Positions 46,345 through 57,885 of a stretch of 64,000 nt of DNA are shown here, one piece after another. Source of the stretch: Daucus carota subsp. sativus (lineage: Eukaryota; Streptophyta; Magnoliopsida; Apiales; Apiaceae); contig NC_030385.2 in NCBI RefSeq assembly GCF_001625215.2, forward strand, positions 45,285,598 through 45,349,597. Reading direction: 5' to 3'. The position numbers and the translations under genes were made by a program. The notes beneath the pieces were generated by a model. That model searched no databases and was not told the origin of the DNA. It saw only the letters and a list, made by a program, of their open reading frames with translations. The first letter of the stretch is position 1, and each line of letters opens with the position of its first letter.

Positions 46345-46381
<37 letters not shown>
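45576..46381. mobile_element. (TA)n-flanked element
   Basis: A unit of about 700 bp (45648-46346) lies between two (TA)n arrays (45576-45647 and 46347-46381). Its ends are inverted: AATAGAAACCTCC..CTAGAAACTAAAAACC at left, and the complement of AATAGAAACCACTTTT..CTAGAAACC at right. This matches the type of MITE that inserts into (TA)n microsatellites (Micron-like). The interior is a CCACCTCCATCTCC-rich low-complexity block that yields short false frames. Confidence 0.6.
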
Positions 46382-46384
<3 letters not shown>

Positions 46385-46741
46385 GGTACTGGTTGGCGTT
46401 ATTGTTGCTGACAATAACATCAGTTTTTTGCTGAAAAGCGGATGAAAAATTGTTTGGTATATCTAAAAGCTGATTTTCCGTACCGCATTTTTTAGCTAAA
46501 AATCTGTTTTCAGGAAAGCAGTTTCTCCCATGTTTTTGAAAAAAGTTGTTTTTCAGCTTTTGCACGAATCTGTTACAGATTTCCTATTAAACCTCACCAA
46601 AAACATCATATTTTATATTATAACTCAAAATAAGCAAATATCAAAAAAAATTACCAAACAGTTATTGAAACCTGCAACATTTTTTTTACCAGCACTTATT
46701 TTAACAACATATCAATTTTTAATACCACTTCCAAATAGACC
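46385..46741. mobile_element. Tourist-like MITE, about 357 bp
   Basis: The left end GGTACTGGTTGG and right end CCAAATAGACC are an imperfect inverted pair, with TTA next to both ends (46381-46383 and 46742-46744). It abuts the (TA)n array of the previous element. Confidence 0.55.
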
Positions 46742-49455
46742 TTAAATTCTGAAACCAATTTTGATCGAGGCTTCACATCTAGGTCGTTGATGTTTTGTTA
46801 GGAAAAGTGCTGCAAAAAAGGGTGTTAACTTTTTAATAATTTTTTTAATATTTATGTATTTTGAGTTACAAGATAAAAGATATTTTTTTTTAAAATTAGA
46901 TTTGATCATGAAAATTTTGAAACTTCCATAAAAACGAAAAAATAGCTCATGAATGAAAAGGTAAAAGTTATTTTTTTTCTAAAAACAGAGAAGAAAATTA
47001 TTATTTGAAAAAAAAGTATTTTATATTTACCAAACAAGTTTTCATCAGTATTTTAATTATTTTTAACAACAATGACAATCGGACTTGCAATACCAAACCG
47101 AGCGCAAGGCTTCTTCGACTAACACAAGGGACCGCACGCATCTTATTCGCGTACACCTTTTGTTGCCGCAGTGAGTTCAAGTGGCTGTTTGATTATACCT
47201 GAATTATAACTCGATGAAAGTAACATGTCAAGAGCAAATGGATATTCACATACAGCTTGTGGCACACCTGGCCTTGGGGCCTTGCAAGACGAGATCCTTC
47301 CATGCGTCACAACTCTGATGTTGAAAGCCCAACCCATTCTATTATCAACACTCGAAATTGCACTTTCCACTGGTTTACAACTGATTATCATTGGTTTTCT
47401 ACAGCTTTAACATGTGCATTCATTAAATGCCCGTGGAGCTGCACTAGACAGCTCTATTAAGTGAAGAAAACGCAAGTTTAACGTCTGCTTATCTGCTGCT
47501 CTGCGTGGAAATGAATTATGACGAGATGGTTAGGTTCCAGTTTTCATGTCTGCTGGTCAAGTGTGACTCGCAGCCACTTATCGTCGAAAACGAAATAGTC
47601 GAGAATAAAAAATAATTATTAATTATATGGATTCGGTCTGAGGTTCAAATCAATACAGGTTTTTAACTAAAAGTCGAAACAATGCGAATGATTAGATGTA
47701 TATGAATCTTAAAGTATTTTAATAGAATCTCCATTCATATAAAAATTTTAGCTAAAAATTATTAATATATATTATAAACAATTTTTTAGAGGTTGTATAA
47801 AAAAATTCAAATCTAATATTATATTTCTCTTGTCTATAAATATAACTAATATCAGGAAATTAACCATATTTATCGAAACTTTTTTTTTTTTGCTAAATTA
47901 TTTTTATCTCAGCCTTTGCAAAACTTGTAAAGAATTTATAAGAAGACCTTATATCATTTATTTATGATGATTTAAAATATTAATAATATATTATTTTTTT
48001 ATAATAAAATAATATATTATTTTTAAATATAACCGACCAATATAATTAATATCATCGAATGTGATGGTTTACTTATTATGCAACAAACCCTACTCTAAGC
48101 GTACCGTATGGAAAGACTTCCGTTCTCAATTAACGAATCATACATGGTTACATTAAATATTGTGGATCTTGAATTAGTACTAGTAGTGTAGTACATACAC
48201 GCACGGCCGGAAGATATGGATGCGAGAACATGGATCCGATCGGTAGCGGTAACACGATGTATTTACAAATTTAAAAATATTCGAAACACATTCTGTACGA
48301 GTACGCCGTACAAGAAATATAAGATGTTTAGGAGAAAATTGTAATCAGCAAGCCTTCTTATCAAGTGGACTTTTAATCGCACTACGTCGGTGCAGCCATG
48401 AGTGTTATCAGATGTTCATGTAGCGAGATTGACTATGTGTTATCACATGACGACTTATTCTGTTTCCACAATCCTCGCACGGAGACCAGGCTTATCAAAC
48501 TTTATTTATTTCCATGTATCGGTACGACTCTATTCGATCTCGACTCGAGTTATAAATTAATTCGTACTCAAAATATAAGTTGATTTGAATTATATCGACT
48601 TATATATTGATATTTTATTTTTGTGTTAGACTTAGACCTAATGTAGGATTTAAGGTCGATAATTAATGAGATTTTTGATAAATTTTTCTGTCAATTGTCG
48701 TGATCGGGTTTCGATTATTAATAAAGGATACGGGGAGTGAATGGGACATGGCATGCGAAGGTGGGATGCCACGTTAGTGTGTGTATAAAAAAATAGTAGT
48801 TGTCCAAGCAGCAACAAAGCCAGATGAAGGGAAGAAGCTGAGAGATCTCCACTCCAGGCGGAATTTTGCTGTATATTATTAACAACTACTATTCTGCACA
48901 ATAATCTGTACACACACATTTGTTTATTACACACTCATTTGTTTAAGCACACACAAAAGATGGTCTATCATATGTACTTAACTAGTAGTACTAAATAATA
49001 TACTCACTGTAATAGCTCTGGAACCTGCCCAGAAACCCCTGCTTGTCTTTGTTCTTACAGTGTTTAAATATTGTGAAGGGGATCTAGAGGGAATCCACCC
49101 TGTTTCATTCTTTCGATTTCGATAAAAGTGGGAAAATTAGGCTATGGATTGTTGGTGCATATGAAGTATTTGTGTTTTGTGTTTAGTTGTGAGGGTTGGT
49201 GTTTAGGTGAGGAACTGAGGTGGAGAAGTCGATTTTGAAGCAATGCTGATGTGAAGTCGAAAAAACGCAATTTATGAGTGTTGGAATTGGGGTATCAGAA
49301 ATGTTTCTGAGGCAATTGATTTTTGGAAGAAGTATCTGTCTGTAGGACTAATTGAGAGGCTTGATTTGAGATAGGTTTTGAATGAAGAGGAACTGAGAGT
49401 CGAAAGGATTGCAGAGTTTTTGGTTTAGGTTGGTTTAGGCGAAAGTTTGTTTAGA
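46742..49455. other. Intergenic DNA upstream of MLO
   Basis: AT-rich, no exon recognised. 47090-47460 is more GC-balanced than its surroundings and has an 82-aa minus-strand frame of unknown meaning. The MLO leader probably begins near 49100-49400. No MITE was recognised between 47.5 and 49.0 kb. Confidence 0.4.
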
Positions 49456-52400
49456 ATGGTGGAACAAGACGACGAGGAGTCGAGGTCTTTGGCCTTAACA
49501 CCTACATGGTCTGTTGCTACTGTGTTGACCGTCTTTGTTGCTGTTTCATTGCTTGTGGAACGCTCCATTTACCGCTTATGTAATGTAAGTTTGTTCTCTC
49601 GTTCTTTTGGTTGCTGCCTTTGGCGATAATCCAGTCATCTTTAAAGAATTATAGTTGTGCTTTATTGCTTTTGACAATGTTTATGTTTCTTGGTGATTTT
49701 ACTCTACTGTTTATGCCTTCCACTGCTTCAATTGTCACTTAAACTATGTTCTATAGTATATGCTTGATATCATTCTAAATCGACAGTCAATATATGATTT
49801 TGCACTGTAAATTTAGAGGTGTAATCTGGTTTAGAAGTTTCAACAACTTACACTTGCCCTTCACATTTGCATTGTACAACAACTTGCATTGGTTTAGAGG
49901 TTTTTTTTTACCAACCATCTGTTTTTTGAATATTCAGTGGCTCCGGAAAACCAATCGGAAGCCTTTGCTTGCAGCTGTGGAGAAAATGAAAGAAGGTACT
50001 TGATCAGTTTTTGAACAAAAATCTGAAGCATGTAATTCTTTTCTCAACTTGGATTTCTTCTCTGCAGAGTTGATGCTGCTTGGGTTCATATCTCTTCTTC
50101 TTACAGCTACCTCGAGTATCATAGCCAATATATGTATCTCATCAAAGTTCTACAACAGTGCATTTGCTCCGTGCACCAGGTCTGCAGTTGATGAGGACAA
50201 TGAGAATAATGCTTCCCATGAACGCAAACTTTTGACAGCTTTTGGTTTTCCTCATTTATCGAGGAGAGTTTTGAATACTCTTAATGAAAATACCTGCAAG
50301 CAGGCACATGACTCCTCTTATGTTTTTCTTTCCTCTCGTTTTTCAAATCTATTCTAAAATCATGTACATACTTGTATCGGTCTAATCTTTGAAAATGATT
50401 TTGTTATACAGGACTATGAGCCGTTTGTATCATATGAAGGACTTGAGCAACTACACAGGTTCATATTTGTTATGGCAATTACGCATATATCTTATAGTTG
50501 CTTAACGATGCTGCTGGCAGTTGTAAAGGTTAGACTACAGAATTCATTATGCGTACCAAAGTTGTAATGTTGCATATGTTTTCATTTTTTAACTTTTCTG
50601 GTGGATGAGTGAATACCTCGGTTCTGAAAAAATTGTGTGACTTTCCAATAAGTTGGTGCTCTGTTTTCTCGTCCTACAAATTAGTAAAGTGCTGAATAAA
50701 GATATCTATTGTCTTGTAGGTGTTTATATACATTGTTTACTGGTAATATTCACAACTATATGTTAGATGGTCAGATCCTCACAGTTCGAAGTAGGTTCAG
50801 TTAGATAATGACTTGTTAAATGATATGGATTGCTGTAAGATTTTGTTCCCTTGCCAAACAACAGAGAGTATTCAATGTAAGAACATATGGCCTATAGTAG
50901 CATGCTTGTCCCTGACATATGACCTTTTATGTTCTGCAAAATGTAGAACATGTGGTAATTTGGCCTTAATCGGGATGTTTATGGAAACCTGTTCAATTAT
51001 GATTTACGTATGTAGTCATTGTTTACTAAACCGTCTTGGTTGATTCAGCTGTAAACAATTCTAGATTTTTTTAAAAAATTTGGAAACAGATGGTAATTTG
51101 GCCTTAATCGTGCAAAATCAAAACACAAAGAAATTCATTGTTCAGCATGTTTTTTGTACTGTCAGATCCACAGTTGGAGGGCATGGGAGGATGAAGCTGT
51201 AAGAGACCGGAACAATATGTTACATGGTGAGTTTTTCTTCGCTAGGGTTCAGCACTATGCTGTGTTCGAATCTAAGTTATCTAGAAGTGAACGTGATAAC
51301 AATTATCAGATTTAATTTATCAAGTTTCATGCAATTAAACATTACTAGAATACTACTAAAATCAGATATTTACAAAGTTGAAGGTTCTTTTGCTCATTTT
51401 AATATAAAATATTGCTATTTATCTAAAGTGTGTGATTTTAACCATGATGGCCCATTTAGGTTTCATTTGAATCACGGGATTCCAATCCAGTTAGTGAGAA
51501 TAAGAATCTCATTCCCATTCCCATCCAAGCGGTCACTTATTAGTTGTTTGACTGCTTATACAAGCTCTATTCAATAGATACTTTTCATCTTGATGCTCAA
51601 AGTGATAGCTGCAGCACTAGCAGCATATGCTGTTAATTGACTCTGTGCCTCTTATTAATGTCTTTTGTACTTCCACAATGCTTGTGTCACGAGGAAAAAA
51701 GCTTAACAACAAACTTGCTTCTTCTATTACAGAGATTGCAAGAGAGAAGACAATGCAAAGACAATCATCCCTTGTCAAATTTCATGCATCGCGTCCTTTG
51801 GTCAATAATGGTTTTTTCGTTTGGGTGGTAAGTCGCCTACCATATCTTCGTCCTAACTTGTAAATACTGAGAATTTGTCTATTAGCATACAAAGTATCTG
51901 TGAGATTGCAGAGTTTCTTTTAAAATAATATATAAGTGCTGATAAGTCATAAATGTTAAGCACATGGTGAAAGAAATAGAAAGATAGCGTGAGAGGAAAG
52001 ACCAAAAACTTAAGCATGAGAACTAATAACAAAATCGATGCAAATTTGCGTCTGGACTCGGTGAGGTTTGTTCGTGAACAAATACAAATCTTATTTGTTT
52101 AATAAAACGTATTTTTACAGAAAAATGATTGCATTTTCTAAATATTAATAAATTCCTCAAATCTGCAGATATGTTTTTTCCGGCAATTTGGGAGTTCAGT
52201 TGTCGGTGCAGATTATCTGACACTTCGTAAAGGTTTCATTGCGGTAAGGAATTCGAGCAATGGTAGAAGATGTGTTCCCTGTACTCCATATCTTATTCAT
52301 AATGAACTGCTTGGTCACTTTTTTCAAAGTTTCATTTGTACATCATACTCCCTCTTTCCAGCATGAATGAAAGGATTATTTGGGATACCCTGATATATAT

Positions 52401-54443
52401 TAAAGCATAGGGGATGTTACAATCGAAATCTAGATTCCTTCTAGCATTAAGCGATATGCAATAGTTTCTCAAATAGAAGTTCTAAATACCTTCTATCAGC
52501 AATCAGAAAGTAGGCTTAATATGCTTAAATATCGGGTTCAAATATGATGTTATCACCTTGCTTGTTGTAAAAGGTTATGAAGGCACCTGTTTACACATTT
52601 TCTTTATTCTTATTCATGGCAGAACCACAACCTCACATCAAAATATGATTTTCACAGCTACATGGTTCGTTCAATGGAAGAAGAGTTCCAGAGGATAGTT
52701 GGTGTGAGGTAAGAAACAAACTCTACCAAAAAAACTCATCATGTTCCACAGTGCTTTAAACCACCAAAGTGGATGTTGCCATGAAATTGGATTAATTGTA
52801 TGATCGTGTTTGTATATTGTACCTTTTGGTTTTGTCAAAAATCAGCTACTAAAATGTTGCTGATCATAGTTTACAATTATTTGCAGTGCCCCGCTCTGGG
52901 GATTTGTTGTGGCCTTTATGCTGTTTAATATCAAAGGTACGGCTAATCCTTCTCAAATCAAGTATTAAGAAGGAAAATTGTTTTTCAAGCTTTTTGGAAC
53001 TTTGTTAATGAACATTATGTGTACGTATCTTGGCTCTTTCTGTGACTTGTTATATATTTGGCGATGCATGCTGAGTACTTGATATGTCACTTGCAGGGTC
53101 TAATCTCTATTTCTGGATAGCTATAATTCCTGTGACTGTAAGTTATTCTTGTACGTTAAATTCACACCATCGAAGCAAATATCTGATACACTTACTGTTC
53201 TTAATTATATTGCTTTATGTTCGGCATGCAGCTGGTTCTACTCGTGGGCACGAAATTACAACATGTTATAGCAACGTTGGCACTGGAGAGCGCTGGAATA
53301 ACTGGACTCATCACTGGAGCAAAATTAAAACCTCGAGATGAACTCTTTTGGTTCAAGAAGCCTCAGCTTTTGTTGACCTTGATCCATTTTATACTTTTTC
53401 AGGTTTGCCATCCTCGTCATTATGCTTGTTTTGAAATGTGTAGTAACAATCTGTTGGTTATTCCATTCCAGAAAGTATTTAAACAATAAACTCTGATTTT
53501 AATGCTGTTCAACTTTTCTGCAGAATGCATTTGAGCTGGCTTCCTTCTTCTGGTTCTGGGTAATTCTTGTTTTTTTCAACCGCTTCATTCTCATAATATA
53601 ATTTCATAAGAGTAGAATTGCTATTTTTTGGACTTATTTGACTGACATTAATAATTAAGTACTTGATTTTACCCGTTATGTTCATTGCAGTGGCAATTCG
53701 GGTACAATTCTTGCTTCATTAAGAATCATATGCTCGTGTATCTGCGGCTAACATTGGGGTACATATTAATTCTAATGCATTTTCATTCATATGTATTTCA
53801 TTGCCTCCTGCATCATCGTTTTTTATTCTTCTTTCTACTAGATTCGCGGGACAATTTCTCTGCAGCTACAGCACCTTGCCGCTATATGCACTGGTCACTC
53901 AGGTACGTTCTCTTTTCTACAGCTACAGCACCTTGCCGCTATAAACCTGGATTGAATTGCATCAATCTGTCAGTTCCTGTACACAAATTCCAGGAAAGTT
54001 TATGCTTCTCTGTTATATTGTTTTAACAGATGGGAACAAACTACAAAGCAGCTCTAATTCCACAGAGGATACGGGAAACAATCCATGGGTGGGGGAAGGC
54101 TGCTAGGAAGAGGAGAAGGCACAAGTTTTTCGCTGATGATTCAACTATTCACACAGACACGAGCACAGTATTGTCAGTCGAAGAATATCAGGATCATGTG
54201 TTTGATAGTCCTCATGGCGGTCCACATTCAGGAACTGAAATCGAGTTACAGCCCCCTACTTACATTACAACTGGCCAATCACCGACTGCTAATGAAAACT
54301 CAAGTCGCGTTGGTACTCCTCTTCTCCGCCCATCTGGTTCCATTCCTTCCCCTCCTATACCTAATTCTCCGCCAGGGGTCATAGAAAGATCTTCTTCAAT
54401 GTCAAGCAGAAGAATGAAGAAAGACAGTGATGAATACAGGTGA
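49456..54443 (+). CDS. MLO: MLO family seven-transmembrane protein
   Basis: Fifteen exons: 49456-49584, 49938-49995, 50068-50303, 50412-50528, 51166-51226, 51733-51827, 52169-52243, 52623-52708, 52887-52936, 53097-53137, 53232-53402, 53524-53559, 53691-53758, 53842-53902 and 54030-54443; 565 aa. Hallmarks: [78 protein letters not shown], a C-terminal amphipathic Trp-containing calmodulin-binding segment ([19 protein letters not shown]), then a Ser/Pro tail. Seven helices are expected in the plasma membrane, N-terminus outside. Sequence and long extracellular loop suggest clade I (MLO4/11-type, linked to root growth) rather than the powdery-mildew clades, by memory of the family. Intron 3 has a GC donor or a six-residue alternative. 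Confidence 0.95.
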
Positions 54444-55804
54444 TGAGAGGAAAAAAGGGAAAACAAATTGTAAATGATATCGGAGTCCTAGTATACACAC
54501 AACACAGGTAGGTTATGACTGTATCATTGCAGATAAACCCCGATTTATTGCTGTAATCTATGAATGTAATGTACTAACACTGTTTAATCAGATCTCTAGT
54601 TTCTTCCTCAAATCACCACGTCCTTGAGATTTCTCGAAAGCAATTTACAATCTACAAACTTTAATATGTTTGTTACCAGAAATTGCAATAACTAAAAGCC
54701 CTTGCAATTGGCAGTGGGTCTTGCATCAACTTGGTGAAGCAATAATGAACGAAGTAAAGTAACTTTGAAAATTTAACAAAAAATTGTCATCAAAATTCAA
54801 ACCTCCTCCTTCACAAAACGTGCCATATTGCACAGGAATATATATAAGAATCTCGTATAAACTACTAAATATAAACTAAAACACATTAACGGACCCTAGT
54901 TGGGTCTTGACAAGACCTAGATGAGGCCTAGTGGATAGGATGGGCCTAGTGGGAAGGAAGTGAGGTCAAGTATCGGCTCTTAAGCTTGAATAGAGCCTCT
55001 CCGAGACCAGTCTTAAGCCTTAGGTTTTAGATGACCTGAAATGAATTGAATGGTCGAAGGCCCCTAGATGGATGATGTCATCTATAACTCGAGGTGGATT
55101 GAGTTAGTCAAGGGCGGACCCTATAACTCGAGGTGGATTGAGTGGGTCGGGGGTGGTAATGTCATATAGGACTCGTCTATCTTGATTCTTGCATTAAGAA
55201 TAAATTGCTGTGTTCCTGTATATACACACGAAGTTAAGTGAACCACCACCACCTTGTCTGTTGTCTGTTCTTCTAGAAGGCTACTTGCCTTCAGCATCCA
55301 TTCCGACAACTTTAGCTCGGTGAGAAACTCGAGTACCTCCACTTGAAGGGCTATTTGCCTTCAGCATCCACTTTAACGACTTTGGCTCCTAAAAAAAATT
55401 AAAGATTTTCATGCATATAAAATGGCCAAGACGGAGATCCATTGTTGTCCTCTGATCAAAGAACATTTGCGCCCATGGGCCTGGCTTATAGAAAAATAAG
55501 CACTCCACATACTCTACCATAGTATCAGTGCTACAATTCCACTTGTATAAACAAAATTAAGCAGAATGTGATGAGACTTATAGCATAAACCAACAATGGG
55601 CTACATCAATAATGTGAAAACCAACTTTCCTGTTTATTTCATTACTGTGTCTGATATGCATCCATCATAACTTTGTATCATTCAGATGTGAAAACTAACC
55701 GAGCAAATCAGAAACTACAACCAAAAAGGCAAGTAACGCTAGCTAAAATCAGGAAAGGGTCACAAAATACATATTAAAATAATGTTCCGCCTTTGCACTC
55801 TCAA
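54444..55804. other. Intergenic DNA with short direct repeats
   Basis: MLO 3' flank, then a GC-balanced stretch (54890-55400) containing CTATAACTCGAGGTGGATTG twice (55082, 55121) and a GCCTTCAGCATCCA-centred 44-bp block twice (55276, 55345). This may be an LTR or other repeat remnant; no ends were found. No gene called. Confidence 0.45.
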
Positions 55805-56123
55805 TCATACATTTTCACTGGCACCAGAACCTGACTCCATACTTGCCTTCATAGCTTCAGCCATCATTTTTTCTCTATTCTGTGTTTGCCTTTCCACAGC
55901 AACCATATAAAACCCTATACAATATTTCACAGAAAACAGTAAACTGACAAGTCACAAGATCAAGCTCTGTCCATATTGATTCATAAAACATAAATACGAT
56001 ATCAACATATCATAAACGGAGCCATATATCAAAAAAGAAAGTCATTATACCAACTGCAGTTCCGATTGCACACAGCCATAGAGCCCTTGATGACCATTTA
56101 TCCGTGATAGCTCCTCTCCCCAT
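55805..56123 (-). CDS. HIPM: 60-aa single-pass membrane protein, HIPM-like
   Basis: Two coding exons on the minus strand: 56123-56051 and 55914-55805; 60 aa, starting MGRGAITDKWSSRALWLCAI. One membrane helix (about residues 12-30, ALWLCAIGTAVGFYMVAV) is followed by a charged, probably helical ERQTQNREKMMAEAMKASME tail. Length, single helix and position near a CTL1 gene match the apple HrpN-interacting protein HIPM and its Arabidopsis relative (At3g15395 by memory), a small plasma-membrane-associated protein reported to bind harpin HrpN and limit growth. The family match is from memory, so the name is tentative. A 5' UTR exon near 56820 is implied by a CAG|GTATCTTC donor. Confidence 0.72.
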
Positions 56124-57885
56124 TCCTCACTGCCACCAACAACAAGTTCAAAAGCATTACAGCAAGTCAAATATTACAGCACCAAAAATAAAATTTATCA
56201 ATAGCACGATGCTATAGCTTGAACTATATATAGAACAAAATGTAAACCGAGCTACATTTCAGCACTTTTTGTTGTTAAAATACAGGCTATAGGCTATAGC
56301 AATAATTCCGTCTATTTTAGCACAACCATTATACTTGCTCTTACACTGAAGATCAAACAAAACCGAGACACATAGCTTCCCTAAACAATATATAAACCGA
56401 GCTATATTTTAGCACTTTGTTGTAAAATTATGGGTTGTAGAAAACTCCATCTATTTTAGCACAACCATTGCACTTGCTCTTACGGGTCGGAACTAGCTTC
56501 CCTAAACACCGCCAATTAAGGAAACTGGAACACGACACACGAGCTAAAAATGTAAACTAACTGTGGGGACATTACACATAATTACTTCCAACAAACACAA
56601 TCCATTCTAACAGAACACACCGGAGCAGTCTAGTTTACGAGTTTTCGCGAAACAGGCATACTCTAAACAGGCTAAAAAAACGAATGCAACTTGATGGGCA
56701 GCCTTAGAATTGTTAGATTCACGTGTTTCATAGCCCTAATTTAAACTTGTAAAGAAACCCTAATTGAAATCGAAGATTAACAATTTGTGAATCGAAGAAA
56801 TTAAAAGAAGATACCTGCTGTTCTTGAGATTGATCACTGATTCACAGCTACAATTGAAGCAACCTGAGATTTTTGCAGTTCAATCTGGGACCAAATTATG
56901 GAACTTCGTAATCATTCGTTTTTACTGTTTTTTCAGTTTGAATATATGAACTTTTTAAATAAAATAAACAAAACTTAAATAAATAAACAAAACTTAAAAG
57001 TTTTTGCAAGGCAACAAAATCGAAGAGCACCATTTTCACGAAAATTATTAGAGAAATTCAAATCTCCAGAAAACAATAGTTGAACCTCAATTAAATAATA
57101 ATTAATAAATTAATATTTTATTAACAAAAATATATATTTTTGTTCTTGATAAAGTAATAAATTTGATAAATTAATATCTTCTATGAATCCCAACATTATT
57201 ACTTTTATTAGATTTAAGTGTAATTGTTTAAGATAATATTATCTGATAAAATATTTATTAAATTAAAATTAAAATTATAAGTAATCATAATATTAGTTAA
57301 ATTAAACTTGTATATTATATATAGATAGATTATTATAAAAAAAAATCAGATTATTATTATAAGAAAATTCTTTCTGAAAAAATATACTTTTCAGAAAATT
57401 CTGACTATTATTATAAAATGTAGTTGGGAGGATAAATTTTCATTATTATAAGTAGGTTAATTTGTATTTCTAAAATGAATCAGATAGAATTGCAAATTAA
57501 TTTGTATAGAATAGAAAGTTGTCTTTCTTTCTTCTTTTAAGCTTCCATAGTAGCTTTTTTAACTGCAGCATGCTACTGGTGAGGGTTTTTTTCATGAAGT
57601 TACCAAGCACAGAAGCAAGCACACAAGCAAGCACTAGTCTTTGTAGGTTTGCCTCTGCAAATCTCTCTTCATAATGTCAGAGTGAACAATAAACTAGATA
57701 GCTATCTAAGATATAGCCATTGCCCGGGGAAAATTGTATATATACAGTAGGCGAGTAGCGAAATTTCAGATAGTTAAACAGCCGGCAAAATGTCAGTAGA
57801 GAACGGAATCATACACTAAACCATAACACGCTAAACTACTCCGATAAAGGAAATGAGTTTGCTAGTGAAGTATTTTCAAAGAACA
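56124..57885. other. HIPM-like leader intron and intergenic DNA
   Basis: 56124-56815 is the probable 5' UTR intron, holding two diverged copies of a block ending ACAACCATT..ACTTGCTCTTA. From 56950 on is AT-rich intergenic DNA, then the 3' flank of CTL1. No further exon seen. Confidence 0.5.
56229..56490. repeat. Two direct copies of a MITE-end-like block
   Basis: Copies at about 56229-56344 and 56378-56490 share GTAAACCGAGCTA, TTTTAGCACAACCATT and ACTTGCTCTTA. The last block resembles the terminal repeat of the PIF/Harbinger-like MITEs here (TAAGAGCAAGT), but no matching opposite ends were seen. Confidence 0.6.
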
